Shown here: positions 12,166-21,732 of the stretch, one piece after another | Layout of the letters: each line of letters begins with the position of its first letter | Numbering within the stretch: position 1 is the first letter of the stretch | NCBI RefSeq assembly: GCF_030052815.1 | Contig: NC_079501.1 | Coordinates: 80,558,979 to 80,622,978, forward strand | From: Hevea brasiliensis | Lineage: Eukaryota > Streptophyta > Magnoliopsida > Malpighiales > Euphorbiaceae | Direction: 5' to 3' | DNA: 64,000 nucleotides | Made by a program: the position numbers and the translations under genes | Notes under the pieces: generated by a model | Told to the model about the DNA's origin: nothing | The model's input: the letters and a program-made list of their open reading frames with translations, nothing else | The model's database searches: none

Positions 12166-12564
12166 ATGCCCTCCTACACAAAATTTCTAAAGGAAATCCT
12201 TTCAAAGAAAAGAAGATTGGAGGACTATGAGACAGTTGCTCTAACAGAAGAATGTAGTGCCATCCTACAGAATAAGTTGCCTCCAAAATTGAAGGATCCT
12301 AAAAGCTTCTCCATACCATGCTTGATAGGCAATATGAACATCGACAAAGCCCTCTGTGATCTTGGAGCCAGCATGAGCCTAATGCCCTTATCTATATGTC
12401 AGAAACTGAATGTGGGGGAACTGAGACCCACTACTATTTCCTTAAAACTAGCAGATAGATCTGTCAAACACCCATTTGGCATCCTAAAAAATATCCCCAT
12501 CAAAGTGGGAAAATTTTTTATTCTAGTAGATTTTGTTATCCTGAAAATGGAAGAAAACGTCTAA
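12166..12564 (+). pseudogene. Athila-1 aspartic protease, cut by an LTR
   Basis: An open stretch of 132 codons with FLKEILSKKRRLEDYETVAL, CLIGNMNIDKALCDLGASMS and LMPLSICQKL. The CDLGAS motif is the retropepsin active site and is intact here, whereas Athila-2 has CDLRAS. It ends at a stop at 12562-12564, shortly before the TTGGGAAGA block, and the element breaks at 12588. A stop near 12131 separates it from the gag tail in the same frame. Confidence 0.85.
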
Positions 12565-12587
12565 ATTCACATTATCTTGGGAAGACC

Positions 12588-13030
12588 TGTAACGCCTCTT
12601 ACCCGATCTACAGTGTAGCCGAGTAAGGCATGCCACATTCGGTGCCAGAGCACTCTATCTTGTCTTATCGTGTACATTATTAATTTAAATTTCATTTATT
12701 CATTTTATCCCATGTATTGAAATTTTTTTTTAATTTTTTTATCACATTTTATTTTTATAGAGACTCGAATAGAGTCTCCTCTATTTTATTAGTGTTTTGT
12801 GGATTCCACTGATCACTTGTTAAAATCTCATATCATACTACGATTTCAATACCATATCTAAATCATCATCAGCTCATATCATATATCATACCATTCATTC
12901 ATGTAAAATACCTTTCATTTCATTTATAAAATTCATATATAACAATTTACAATTCATATTATAGTCCCAAAATGAATTACATCTTTTACTTATATACAAT
13001 GAACAAAAAGTACAAAACATATAACTATTT
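12588..13030 (-). repeat. Fragment of a long gypsy LTR inside Athila-1
   Basis: It begins TGTAACGCCTCTTACCCGA with CTACAGTGTAGCCGAG and GAGCACTCTAT close behind, matching the first ~80 bp of the solo LTR at 15293. It interrupts Athila-1 protease directly after AGACC, the candidate target duplication. It is cut at 13031 by Athila-2. The rest of the LTR or element must lie to the right of the window. Orientation is inferred from the family. Confidence 0.75.
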
Positions 13031-14649
13031 TGCTGGTTTTACAACCCCGCAAGTGCACAGATCGCTAACAAGTAATAAATTGATGAGTAGAGTATCGTTC
13101 CTATGAGGAATTTGATTAGTAAGTATCAATCTACATAGTAATTTTGACTCTCTAGGCTATTGAATACTTAGGGAATGAAGTTTGTTGACCTTAAACACTA
13201 GAATAGTAAACTTAAAACGAAATAATTTATTTGAAACAATTCTGGAATTAATATTTCACACTTGAATCTTATTAGGGATGTATCCTGTTTATTTACTGGA
13301 TTGAGGATCATTTTCCTTGATGAAAATCAGTCCTAAGTTATCCTAAATCCTCTCTCAAGGTACCTAGAGTGTATTCTAATTAACTCAAATCCGACTTTCG
13401 TGGTGATCAAATTAATTAAAATCCTTTAAGATCTTTAACCAATTTTGAAGTTTCACAAAGGTATCAGCCTATGTCTAGGTCAGAATTCCTAGGTTCAAGA
13501 TCTTGATTTTCTAATATTAATCTTCACCTTCAGTCCTTCAATTAATATTTACAATCAATACTAAGTGGGTACCAGCACATAGCATACATTAATATCACAA
13601 GAAATTAAATCAAGGAACGAATCTCAAATCCAATAAATAAAACTTAGTGTTCATCCATAATAATTATTATAAGCATTACTCTCCCAATTCCAGAATAAGA
13701 AAACTACTCACTCATGGTGAGTTCAGCAAACATCATGATAAAAGGTAAAAACAGTAAAAAGAAAATCATGTAGAAGAAATAAAATAATAAAAATCTATCT
13801 AAGGAGATGAAATGAAGGAACCGAAGAGAGTTTGTAGCTTTGATCTTATAGAGCTTCAGCTGGAAAACTCCTTTTGGTACTAATGTTTCTCTTCTTAAAA
13901 CAGCTGGAGAGAGTGCAGAGTGTGGGTTTCTCTCCTTCAAAACTCCTTAAAAGTGCCGTCAAAAGATAAAAGAGAGCCCTCCCCTTTCTGATGTTTTCAC
14001 TTCTATTTATAATGGTTGCTCTAGGGTTAGGTCATTTTGAGTCCAAAAGGCTTTAGAAGTCTCATTTGAATCAGAAAACAAGAGCAGAAATTCGACTTAT
14101 AAAACTGGCTGCCGCATCGTACACGGCCCTTGTGTCACAACACGGCCCAGGGTCGTGTAACTTGCTAGAGTGGAACTACGGAGTCTTGCATTGGCACAGA
14201 GACTTACACGGGTCTGCGCCAACTACACGGGCCGTGTACTCTTGTTCCCATAAGGTTCTTCAAGCTTATGCTTGGCAGAGACTTACACGGGTCCCTACAG
14301 ATTACACGGGTCCAATTACACGACCCGTGTACTTTTGTTTCTCAATTGGCTCTCTGGCTTTCTTTTGGCAGAAGGTTACACGGGTCTGGGGCTTGGCTTA
14401 CACGACCCGTGTACTTTTTGTCAGCAGCAATACTCACTCTCTTAACCTCTCCAAGCTTCCTTTTGCACTCCTATACTATGGGGCTTTACCTAAACACCTG
14501 AAATGATGCAGAAAACATGGAATTAAGGGCTTGACAATAAAAATTACAAAAACTAATGAAATTAACTACTATGCATGAAAATAATTGCCTAAATGCTATG
14601 AGATAGTAACAAACGTGCTTAAAAAAATCTATACAATTCAAGTATATCA
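13031..14649 (-). repeat. 3' LTR of Athila-2
   Basis: The reversed LTR starts TGCTGGTTTTACAACC (13031) and ends TATATCA (14649), next to a C-rich reversed polypurine tract. It matches the inverted Athila-1 LTR throughout, for example GCAAGTGCACAGATCGCTAAC at about 13052. Length is 1619 bp. The long ORF at 13704-13940 is only a reading of the LTR. The U3 palindromic cluster is at 14100-14425. Confidence 0.9.
14100..14425 (-). repeat. Cluster of ACACGG/CCGTGT palindromic motifs (Athila-2 U3)
   Basis: Repeated TTACACGGGTC and ACACGACCCGTGTACT units occur at 14109, 14206, 14283, 14305, 14373 and 14398. Some form near-perfect palindromes, such as ACACGGGCCGTGT near 14225. It is the counterpart of 8875-9190. 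Confidence 0.8.
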
Positions 14650-14728
14650 AATACCCCCAAACTCAAACATCTGCTTGTCCTCAAGCAAAGCAAAACTTTG
14701 TTTTAAAACACAATTCAGGGGATAATTA
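14650..14728 (-). other. Polypurine tract and start of Athila-2 3' UTR
   Basis: On the minus strand AGTTTGGGGGTATT immediately precedes the 3' LTR, the usual Athila polypurine tract that primes plus-strand DNA. To the right, CAAACATCTGCTTGTCCTC begins the 3' UTR, cut at 14729 by Copia-1. The UTR resumes at 31645. Confidence 0.85.
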
Positions 14729-15292
14729 TGTTACTAGTATGCCCTAGAGCATATCAATTAGTATGTATCTTGTATATATTTTATTAATAAAAGGCATTTT
14801 CACTTTTCCATTTACATAATATATTTATGTGTAATAGAAAAGGTCCACTGATATTTTGTTAAAAATATTATTCTTAAGTTGTTAAGAGTATGAGTGATAG
14901 TATTTCTAGCACAAAGTATCATAAATAGGTTCACAATCGAGGATACTTCACAATAAGGACATGACTTATCCAGAAAGATTGTAATCATGTTTGTTTCCAA
15001 GTTATTTATATGAGATGTAAATAAGATGGAATGGTGAGTCTCATGCCATATAACAAACATGATAGGCATTTATACATGATAAGTAGGCCGAACCAGTGAC
15101 ATTTATGACAAGCACATAGAGTTTACTCTTGTCAATGCATTGTCATAAATCATATCAGTGCATATAATTTTTAGACCTGAGATAGCACAGTTATCTTGTA
15201 TATAGGTGGTTTGAATTTGATACTGCTTTCTTACTTGTACTATGTATGGGTATATGGGCATGTGTTGGCTCCTACTAGTTATATATAGAGGT
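14729..15292 (+). repeat. Copia-1 5' LTR, first part
   Basis: It starts TGTTACTAGTATGCCCTAGA and matches the other four copies of this LTR (26047, 29548, and inverted at 35627 and 48016). It is split after GAGGT (15288-15292) by a solo gypsy LTR and continues at 20162. The antisense ORF at 14812-15069 is an incidental reading of the LTR. Confidence 0.9.
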
Positions 15293-15886
15293 TGTGACAC
15301 CCCTTACCCGACTACAGTGTAGCCGAGCAAGTTATGCCACTCGGTGTGCCGGAGCACTCTATTTTATTTTAATTCATTTTTATCATAGTTTTGAAAATAA
15401 CTTGTGAAATATAATTCATTTATTGAAATTGTAATTTATTTGAGGTTCCGAAAATTTTATAGAAAATCCGGCGGAGTACCGGCTAAAAATGGAGAAAACA
15501 GTTCTTCGGAACCTGTGAAAAACACTTCCTATGATCATATTCAATCATCTCATCACTCTCAAACTTCAATATCAAAATCTCAACATTTTTCACCATTCAT
15601 TTCTCAATCATTCATCTCATGTGATATCATGTACAAATCACAGATAAACATTCACTTTTACATTCATTAATACGATTTTTCATTATTTACATGAACCTCA
15701 AAATACATTCCATAAGTTCAAATACATATGAGAAAATAGAAATTAGTTACAAAATGTCAAAATGAAACCTAGTGTCCTACCAATGCACTGTGGATGGTGA
15801 GGTGACACGGACACTATGCAGAACTGTGAACTGCCTTACTGAATCTGTGGTCTACTGGGCCCTCTGTCCAAATCTTCAGTACCTAC

Positions 15887-15929
15887 GCGTTGCTAAAGCG
15901 ACGCGCTAAGCATAAAGCTTGGTGGTGCA
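15887..15929 (-). promoter_or_regulatory. Double hairpin and TGCACCA motif of the solo LTR
   Basis: Stem CTAAGC (15906-15911) with GCTTGG (15917-15922), next to TGGTGCA, and a second stem GCGTTGC (15887-15893) with GCGACGC (15898-15904). Both lie downstream of AT-rich TATA-like sequence in the element's direction. Compare 6563, 45128 and 55803. Confidence 0.6.
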
Positions 15930-16299
15930 AATAATACAAGAAAATATAATATGCAAATAAAAATAATAATTTCCTTGCTATTGTGTTCATAAGAAATGAA
16001 TAATTACTAACTTATTATTTAGTCGATGGCTAATCATATTTTATGATATTAACTTCTTCATGCATTTCGTTAATTATTTTCTTCATGATCTTGAGCTTCT
16101 TTGTATTTTTGTAATCATTCCTGATTCTTAATTTTCGTATTTTCTTTAATAATTAGTTCAATCACAGTTATACTTTTCCATGCCCAAGTAACCTATACTA
16201 GATGACTGGACTAGATAACGGGTCGTTGGCACTGGACACCGCGGTGCCTCGGGCCGTCATACCATGGGACGCAGAACGTCAACCATGTATGCAGTCAGT

Positions 16300-16355
16300 A
16301 TGGCTAAAAAGCCATGAATACGGGCATAAAAGCCATGAATACAGGCATAAAGCCT
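16300..16355 (-). repeat. 21-bp minisatellite, two units, in solo LTR
   Basis: Two units of about 21 bp (GCCATGAATACGGGCATAAA type) at 16311 and 16332. The sister LTR at 44565-44663 has about four, so the copy number varies. Confidence 0.8.
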
Positions 16356-17579
16356 TTCGCAGTACTGCTAAAACAATACCCTATTGGCATGCCAAACTAT
16401 CCAAACCAATCTTGTTAGGAATACTAGGGCATTTAATATTTAAAATGTTAATATATTGTGCTTTATGACTTCATTATTTCATGATAAATTTCAATCATAA
16501 TTCATACATTCATTTGATCATTTATATGATCACAATTCACATCAATTATTCTTTTATACCATTGTACTCAAAATACTTCTCCTCTTTACAATAATGAGAA
16601 CTAATGTCTCATTCATACATTAATATGGTTTATTTATCCATTCATTATGTTATTCATATTGATCACAATTCTAAACAATGGTTCACATATACCATTGTAT
16701 TCAAAACATTTTTCCTTTCTCATTTATACATTCAAGAATCTACTTATGTAATTACAAATTTTATATTTCAAGTTGAGTTACTAATATTTTATGAATTCCA
16801 TTTGTGATGGGCATATATGCCCTAACTATCTATTCACATCAATTAGGTGACTTATTTTTCATGTTTCAAGTAATCCATGAATATTTCATGGATTTCAAAT
16901 TTATGGCCTAATTTCTTTTTAACAATTTTGACTAGGATGCATAGTCCATATTTGTCATACAATTCTAAGCATTTAAGTTTAGAATTGGTTCTAGGTCTTC
17001 ATCTTAATTCACTAATCATTTTGATTACTATTCATCATACTAGTCAACCAAAATGTTGACCTTTTTATACTTAATGGATATATTAATTCTAATTACACCA
17101 AGATTCCACATTTTGAGTTTTACATTTACTAGTATTAATTGCCAATTGCAATTTAAAGTCCCCTAGATGCATTTCTAATTTCAAATTTTGAATTTCAAGT
17201 TTTGGTGTCACTATTGACCTCATTGGTCAACAAAAATATTGATTTTTGCATAGACAATAGGTACATTGGTTTTAACACTCCCGATGTACCACATTTTGCA
17301 TTTAAAACTTGTTGGAATCAATTACCAAATCCATTTCCAAGCTTATTTCAAGTTTTCATGTCACTATTCACTTCATTAGTCAACTAAAATGTTGACTTTT
17401 ACATAGAAAATATGTACATTGACTTTGGCACTTCCAACATACTACATTTTTCATTTAAAACTTGTTGGTTTTGGTCACTTTCTCAAAGCTTAGGTCATTT
17501 TGGCAAAATTGCCAATTTTCGGTTTTGGTGCTCCGAAGTTGCACTGTTTCATTGGTCGATTTACTGTTGGAATTTGACA

Positions 17580-18270
17580 AAACTTCCTTCATAGAAAATG
17601 TTCCTTATTTTGTCTAGTTGAATTTCTTTTTTTGAATCACTCCATTTGGAGTTTTGTAGCTCAAGTTATGGCCAAAATAAGTTTACTGTTCACGTGTACT
17701 GTTCCTGCTGAAATTTTGGGTTTTGGCAAATTTTGGTCCAACTTTGGTCAGTAATTTGACCAAGTTAAGTTCATAATTTGATCTAACTTTCTTCATATGA
17801 AATGTTCTACCATGCCTTAGGTTTCCATCGGTTCAAGAATCGCCTAAATCCGAGTTTTCTAGAGGGAGTTGTAGTAATCCAAACATTACTGCTCAAATGA
17901 AAATCTGCAGAGTTGCAGGTTTGATAACTTAACTTTGCTCAATAATTTAAATGGGTTAATGGCATAATTTGAGGTGATGTTCTTCATGAAAGTTGTTTGT
18001 CTATATCCTATCTTATTGCTGTAAAAATTTCAGGTCAATTGACCATATCTACAGTGAGTTATGGCCAAATGAACAGTTACTGTTCATTTGGTCATTTCTG
18101 CAGGTGCTGTTGCAGGGTATCCGGATTGGGACCAACTGTTGGTTCTCTTTCTTTGGTCTTTTGGGCATGGTTTCTTCAGAAAAAATGTGCCATTATAAGC
18201 CTAGTTTCATGTTCAATTGGCCAAACACCAATTGGACCTACACAGCCAAAGTTATGGCTGTCTAAGTGGA
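17580..18270 (-). repeat. ~200-bp periodic repeats in LTR U3
   Basis: A CTTCAT...ATGTTC anchor recurs at 17587, 17791, 17992 and 18173 (spacing 204, 201, 181). An AGTTATGGCC anchor recurs at about 17663, 18056 and 18248, with a diverged copy near 17870. A near-perfect palindrome with 15-base arms lies at 18063-18093. Units are strongly diverged. Confidence 0.65.
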
Positions 18271-20161
18271 CTGAAATCTCAGTCACTCTGCTGCTGTCCT
18301 TAGGCAGCCTACACACTCACTTTGCCATGCTATATTTCAGTCCAAATTGTGGTCAACTTACCTAAAATGTTCACTAATTGACCATTAAAATGTTCTCTAA
18401 TAATTTCCTAAGCTAAGTCAAATTTTCACTTCTCAAAACCCTAATGTCCAATTCAATTTACCCATACACCTTAATTAGCACATTAGTTCATTATCCATGC
18501 ATATACATACCTTAAACATCATTTCTAGCCCACTCTAAGTCCATTAAAACAATCAAACTCATCCTTCCTTAGGGCTGCCGAAAATTGAAGATACCCTAAC
18601 ATATGTAATTTACTTCAATCTTTTACAATTTCTTAACTTAAAGTGATGCTCTAACAAAGATTAAAAGAGTGAGAGTGGAAATATAGCACTAACCTTGAGC
18701 TTGTTATTCTTCAAGATTTCTCCTAGAACCATAATAATCATAATCAATTATAACTTCACTTTCCTAAATTAAATATCCAATAAAAATTCAACAGCATTTC
18801 CCCTTAAATTGGACTAAACTCCTATCATAAATCTTAAATCCACAACCACCCATTCATACCCAATCTGGCAGCTTGTGCATTCAAATTTATATATAATGAT
18901 CTAACCGTTAGATAAATCCCAAATTTTAACCATATATTCAAGACATCCCTATACAATATCAGTAAAAATTTTAGCATCAAATAGTCTCTATATCATGAGA
19001 TATCAAAACATTCATTCAACCCTTCAAAATCTGAATTTTTGCAGAAATCAGTCTTACTCAGACAGCTCATGCAAAACAATTTATATCTCATAAACCACAA
19101 GTCTAAAATTTACCAAATTTTAACCCAGCAGCCTCAACATCCCAAATATCATTTGTACCAAATTTCATAATTTTATAAGCATCCTAACTATTTATTTTTC
19201 TCAAATTTTAGTAGCCAAAATTCAGAATTCAACCTACAGACAGCCTGTGTTCAACAATATATTTCTCCAAATCCAACCGTTGAACAATCACCAAATTTTA
19301 ACCATAACTCCCACACATACATACCTCAAATATATCCAAATATCAGCCGTAGATGTTGAGCCAAACTCACCTGGACGGAAGAGAAACATGCTGCCCTGCT
19401 GAACCCCTTTTTCTGCTACTGTTCATCTCCTTCTCCTTCTTCCTTTCTTTCTTTCTTTTTTTTCTTTCTCTTTCTCTCTTATTCCAGCCCGTATGAAGAA
19501 GGAAACTGCTGGTTTCCTTTGTTTTTTTTTTATCTCATTTTAAGTCATTTTTATTTCTTTTTATTGGTTTGTCAAATGGTGATTGGAGGGGGCTTTTAAA
19601 TGACATCATCATATGTCATAATTAAGCATTTTCCTTCATTTTCTTTTCTTCTTTTCTCTACTCATTTTCAATTCAATTTTTAGTAATGTTTATTCATATT
19701 TTATGTCATATTAATTATTTACTTAACTGGACAAGTCGGCCAAAAATCACTTCTGAAGGCGAAATGACCAAAATACCCTCCGTTTGGCTTAACGGGTCAA
19801 AATTGTCTGTACCGATTGAAAATTTTTTCTAAATATTTTATTGGCATTTTAATGCCATAGGAACCTCAATGACTCTTCTCTGGAGTCCCAAAAATTATTT
19901 TATGAATTTTTCCCCGGGTCTAGGGCTCCTTGTTGCGAGAACCGCAACTTCCCTCTGGTTACCCTTCGCTTGGGCACCGGTTCATTTAACTTGGTTGTAT
20001 TTTATTTCTAAAATTTTTACTAAATTTTTCTTATTAATATTTGAGTTAATTATGGTTCCTTACTTTGGTTTAAATATTTTTCCGGACGTTCTAGCTGTCC
20101 AGACCGACACCGGTCACGGGAACAGTAGAATGTACGGAGTTGCTACAGTGAGGGTGTTACA

Positions 20162-21718
20162 GAGGTAGGTGTTGATCAAGATGGAATCTATTCCTCTAAG
20201 TAAATAGGGATAAAATCCTATGTTCATTTAATTATTCTTGATGTTTCAAGTTCTTGGCCAGGACAGATAGATTTAATCAGAAAAGAGTTTCTGATGAGAA
20301 AAATCCTTTTAATCAAGAACTGGAATTAAAAGAGAATATAATATTCATAGCAAATGGGGTTTGACATAAACCATGACTCCAGCTTGAGTTGGGATTTTGT
20401 AACAGAGAGATTTTAGTGCATGGTAACATATGATTATAGGTTCATTTAAGGTAATCCTTATTACTCTGATTGGGTGGCCATGGCATGCTATGCTAGGTGT
20501 TAACCGTGGTCTATGAGGTGCATAAAATGATTTAGAGAAATCATTTATGGTAAGAAAGAGTTCTGATGATATTAAGAGTTGATATCGTGTCTCATTTCCA
20601 ATTAGTGATGACCCTAGTAAGTCACACACATACACAAGTAATCACTAAATTAAATATGATTTAATTAATTAATTAAAGAGTTTAATTGATTAATTAAATA
20701 GATTTGGTTTGCAATTAGATTGCAAAGTCCCTAGCATGACTTGAAACCAAATCTAGATTATTGGATGTATAGTATAAGTTAATTTTATATTTAAAGTGTT
20801 TAAATATGAATTTAACTAATGAGAAATTAATTAATTAATTTATATTTGATATAAAATGATTAGAAGTAGAAAAATAATTATTTTGGATTGAGAACTCAAA
20901 ATGAAGACATAGAGGCATTTTGGTCATAGAGGCATTTTGGTCATTTCACAGGGTGACATGTGGCACTATGAGATGGTGACACATGGCACTACACATAAGC
21001 TTACCAAATATCTTTTAATCATGTAAGATGGTTAAAATTAAGATTAAACATAGGTTTGACACTTGGCACAATGTGATTAGGTCAATTAAACCGAGAGCCA
21101 ATCAGAATGTGACATGTGGAAAGGGTTTTAAGTGGTGACCTAGCTATATAAGTGTAAGGATGAAAGAACAAAACACAACCAGCTGCTGCCCTACTCTCTA
21201 CCGCTACCCTTGAGGTTGCCATCCTTTCTTCTTTTTCATCTCTCATCAATTCAAAGAGTTTGGCCAACATACTTTTGAATTAAAATTGCTAGAAATCGTT
21301 TCTAGTGTTCTGTTTACATCTCTAATCTCTCAAAAGGCAAAACTTGATTTTCTAATTCATAGAAAAAGCTTTAGAAGCTGTTCAAGGGCTGCCATAGGTG
21401 ATTTTGGTGTGGACAAGCTAGAGGGACAACATCTAGCGTCCTAAAGACGCATCCCAAAGGTGCCAAACACACTGTAGTGCATCAACAGGTTAGTGCACTT
21501 GTTCTTTATCTAATCTAGGGTTCTAAAATTAATCTGATTAATTCTAAAATCTTAAATGGCAAATACAGATCCAGAGACATATTAAAAGAGTTTTAATATG
21601 TTGTTTATCATTGAAATCAAATAGATAAAAATGAATCTTGCATGATGCATGTGACCCTAGGTGAAAATTTTTGAATTCAATGATATAAACTTGTGTTTTT
21701 CATGCTTCCACTCTTTCA
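20162..21718 (+). repeat. Copia-1 5' LTR, second part
   Basis: It resumes with GAGGTAGGTGTTGATCAAGA and ends CTCTTTCA at 21718, two bases before the primer site. The two parts together, less one 5-bp duplication, give 2116 bp, in line with 2097-2109 bp in the other copies. It contains CCAAT-like AGCCAATCAG and a TATA box at 21144. Confidence 0.9.
21144..21152 (+). promoter_or_regulatory. TATA box of the Copia-1 5' LTR
   Basis: CTATATAAG lies in a conserved part of the LTR about 45 bp after AGCCAATCAG. The same element is at 27583 and 31070, and has decayed to CTATATGAG in both Copia-2 LTRs. Confidence 0.65.
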
Positions 21719-21720
21719 AT

Positions 21721-21732
21721 TGGTATCAAAGC
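21721..21732 (+). other. Copia-1 primer-binding site (tRNA-Met type)
   Basis: TGGTATCAAAGC differs at one base from the canonical TGGTATCAGAGC, which Copia-2 retains at 45897-45908. It lies two bases after the LTR. Confidence 0.9.

Larger units (their letters stand above)
8641..12587 (+). mobile_element. Athila-1, a plus-strand Athila gypsy element, interrupted
   Basis: 5' LTR, tRNA-Asp-type primer site, gag and protease follow in order, then the element is broken by a gypsy LTR at 12588. The missing part (rest of protease, RT, RNase H, integrase, ORF3, 3' LTR) should lie to the right of the window, beyond the elements nested in it. Its gag and protease match those of Athila-2 (minus strand, 52931-55198) segment by segment. 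The element is degenerate, with several stops and one frameshift. Confidence 0.85.
15293..20161 (-). repeat. Solo gypsy LTR, 4.87 kb, with GAGGT target duplication
   Basis: It runs from TGTGACACCCC to GGGTGTTACA and is flanked by GAGGT at 15288-15292 and 20162-20166. The uninterrupted copia LTRs have a single copy there. No primer site, polypurine tract or pol sequence is present inside, so it is a solo LTR left by recombination between the two LTRs of an element. Orientation is taken from G2, whose LTR has the same ends. At 4.87 kb it is long for a plant LTR. Most of it is AT-rich U3. Several short ORFs inside are not supported as genes. Confidence 0.9.

Noticed and set aside
14066..14506. 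146-codon plus-strand ORF
   Set aside because: It runs through the palindromic cluster of the Athila-2 LTR; the apparent repeats in the protein come from the DNA motif.
13031..14649. Athila-2 3' LTR as the 3' LTR of Athila-1
   Set aside because: It is in inverted orientation and has a minus-strand polypurine tract on its right side, so it belongs to a separate minus-strand element.
14812..15069. 85-codon ORF repeated at 29631, 35286 and 47685
   Set aside because: It is the same antisense reading of the copia LTR in four copies. Similarity is explained by LTR descent; lengths vary through stops and there is no start context or domain.
16202..20168. Possible host or LTR-encoded genes (ORFs of 88-122 codons, some mirrored at 41189-44314)
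   Set aside because: All lie in the solo LTR, have biased hydrophobic or low-complexity translations, and the mirrored pairs carry stops and frame changes, as expected for non-coding LTR copies.
21082..21270. 62-codon ORF repeated at 31008 (MLAKLFELM...)
   Set aside because: Antisense reading across the copia promoter region, shared only because the LTRs are copies.
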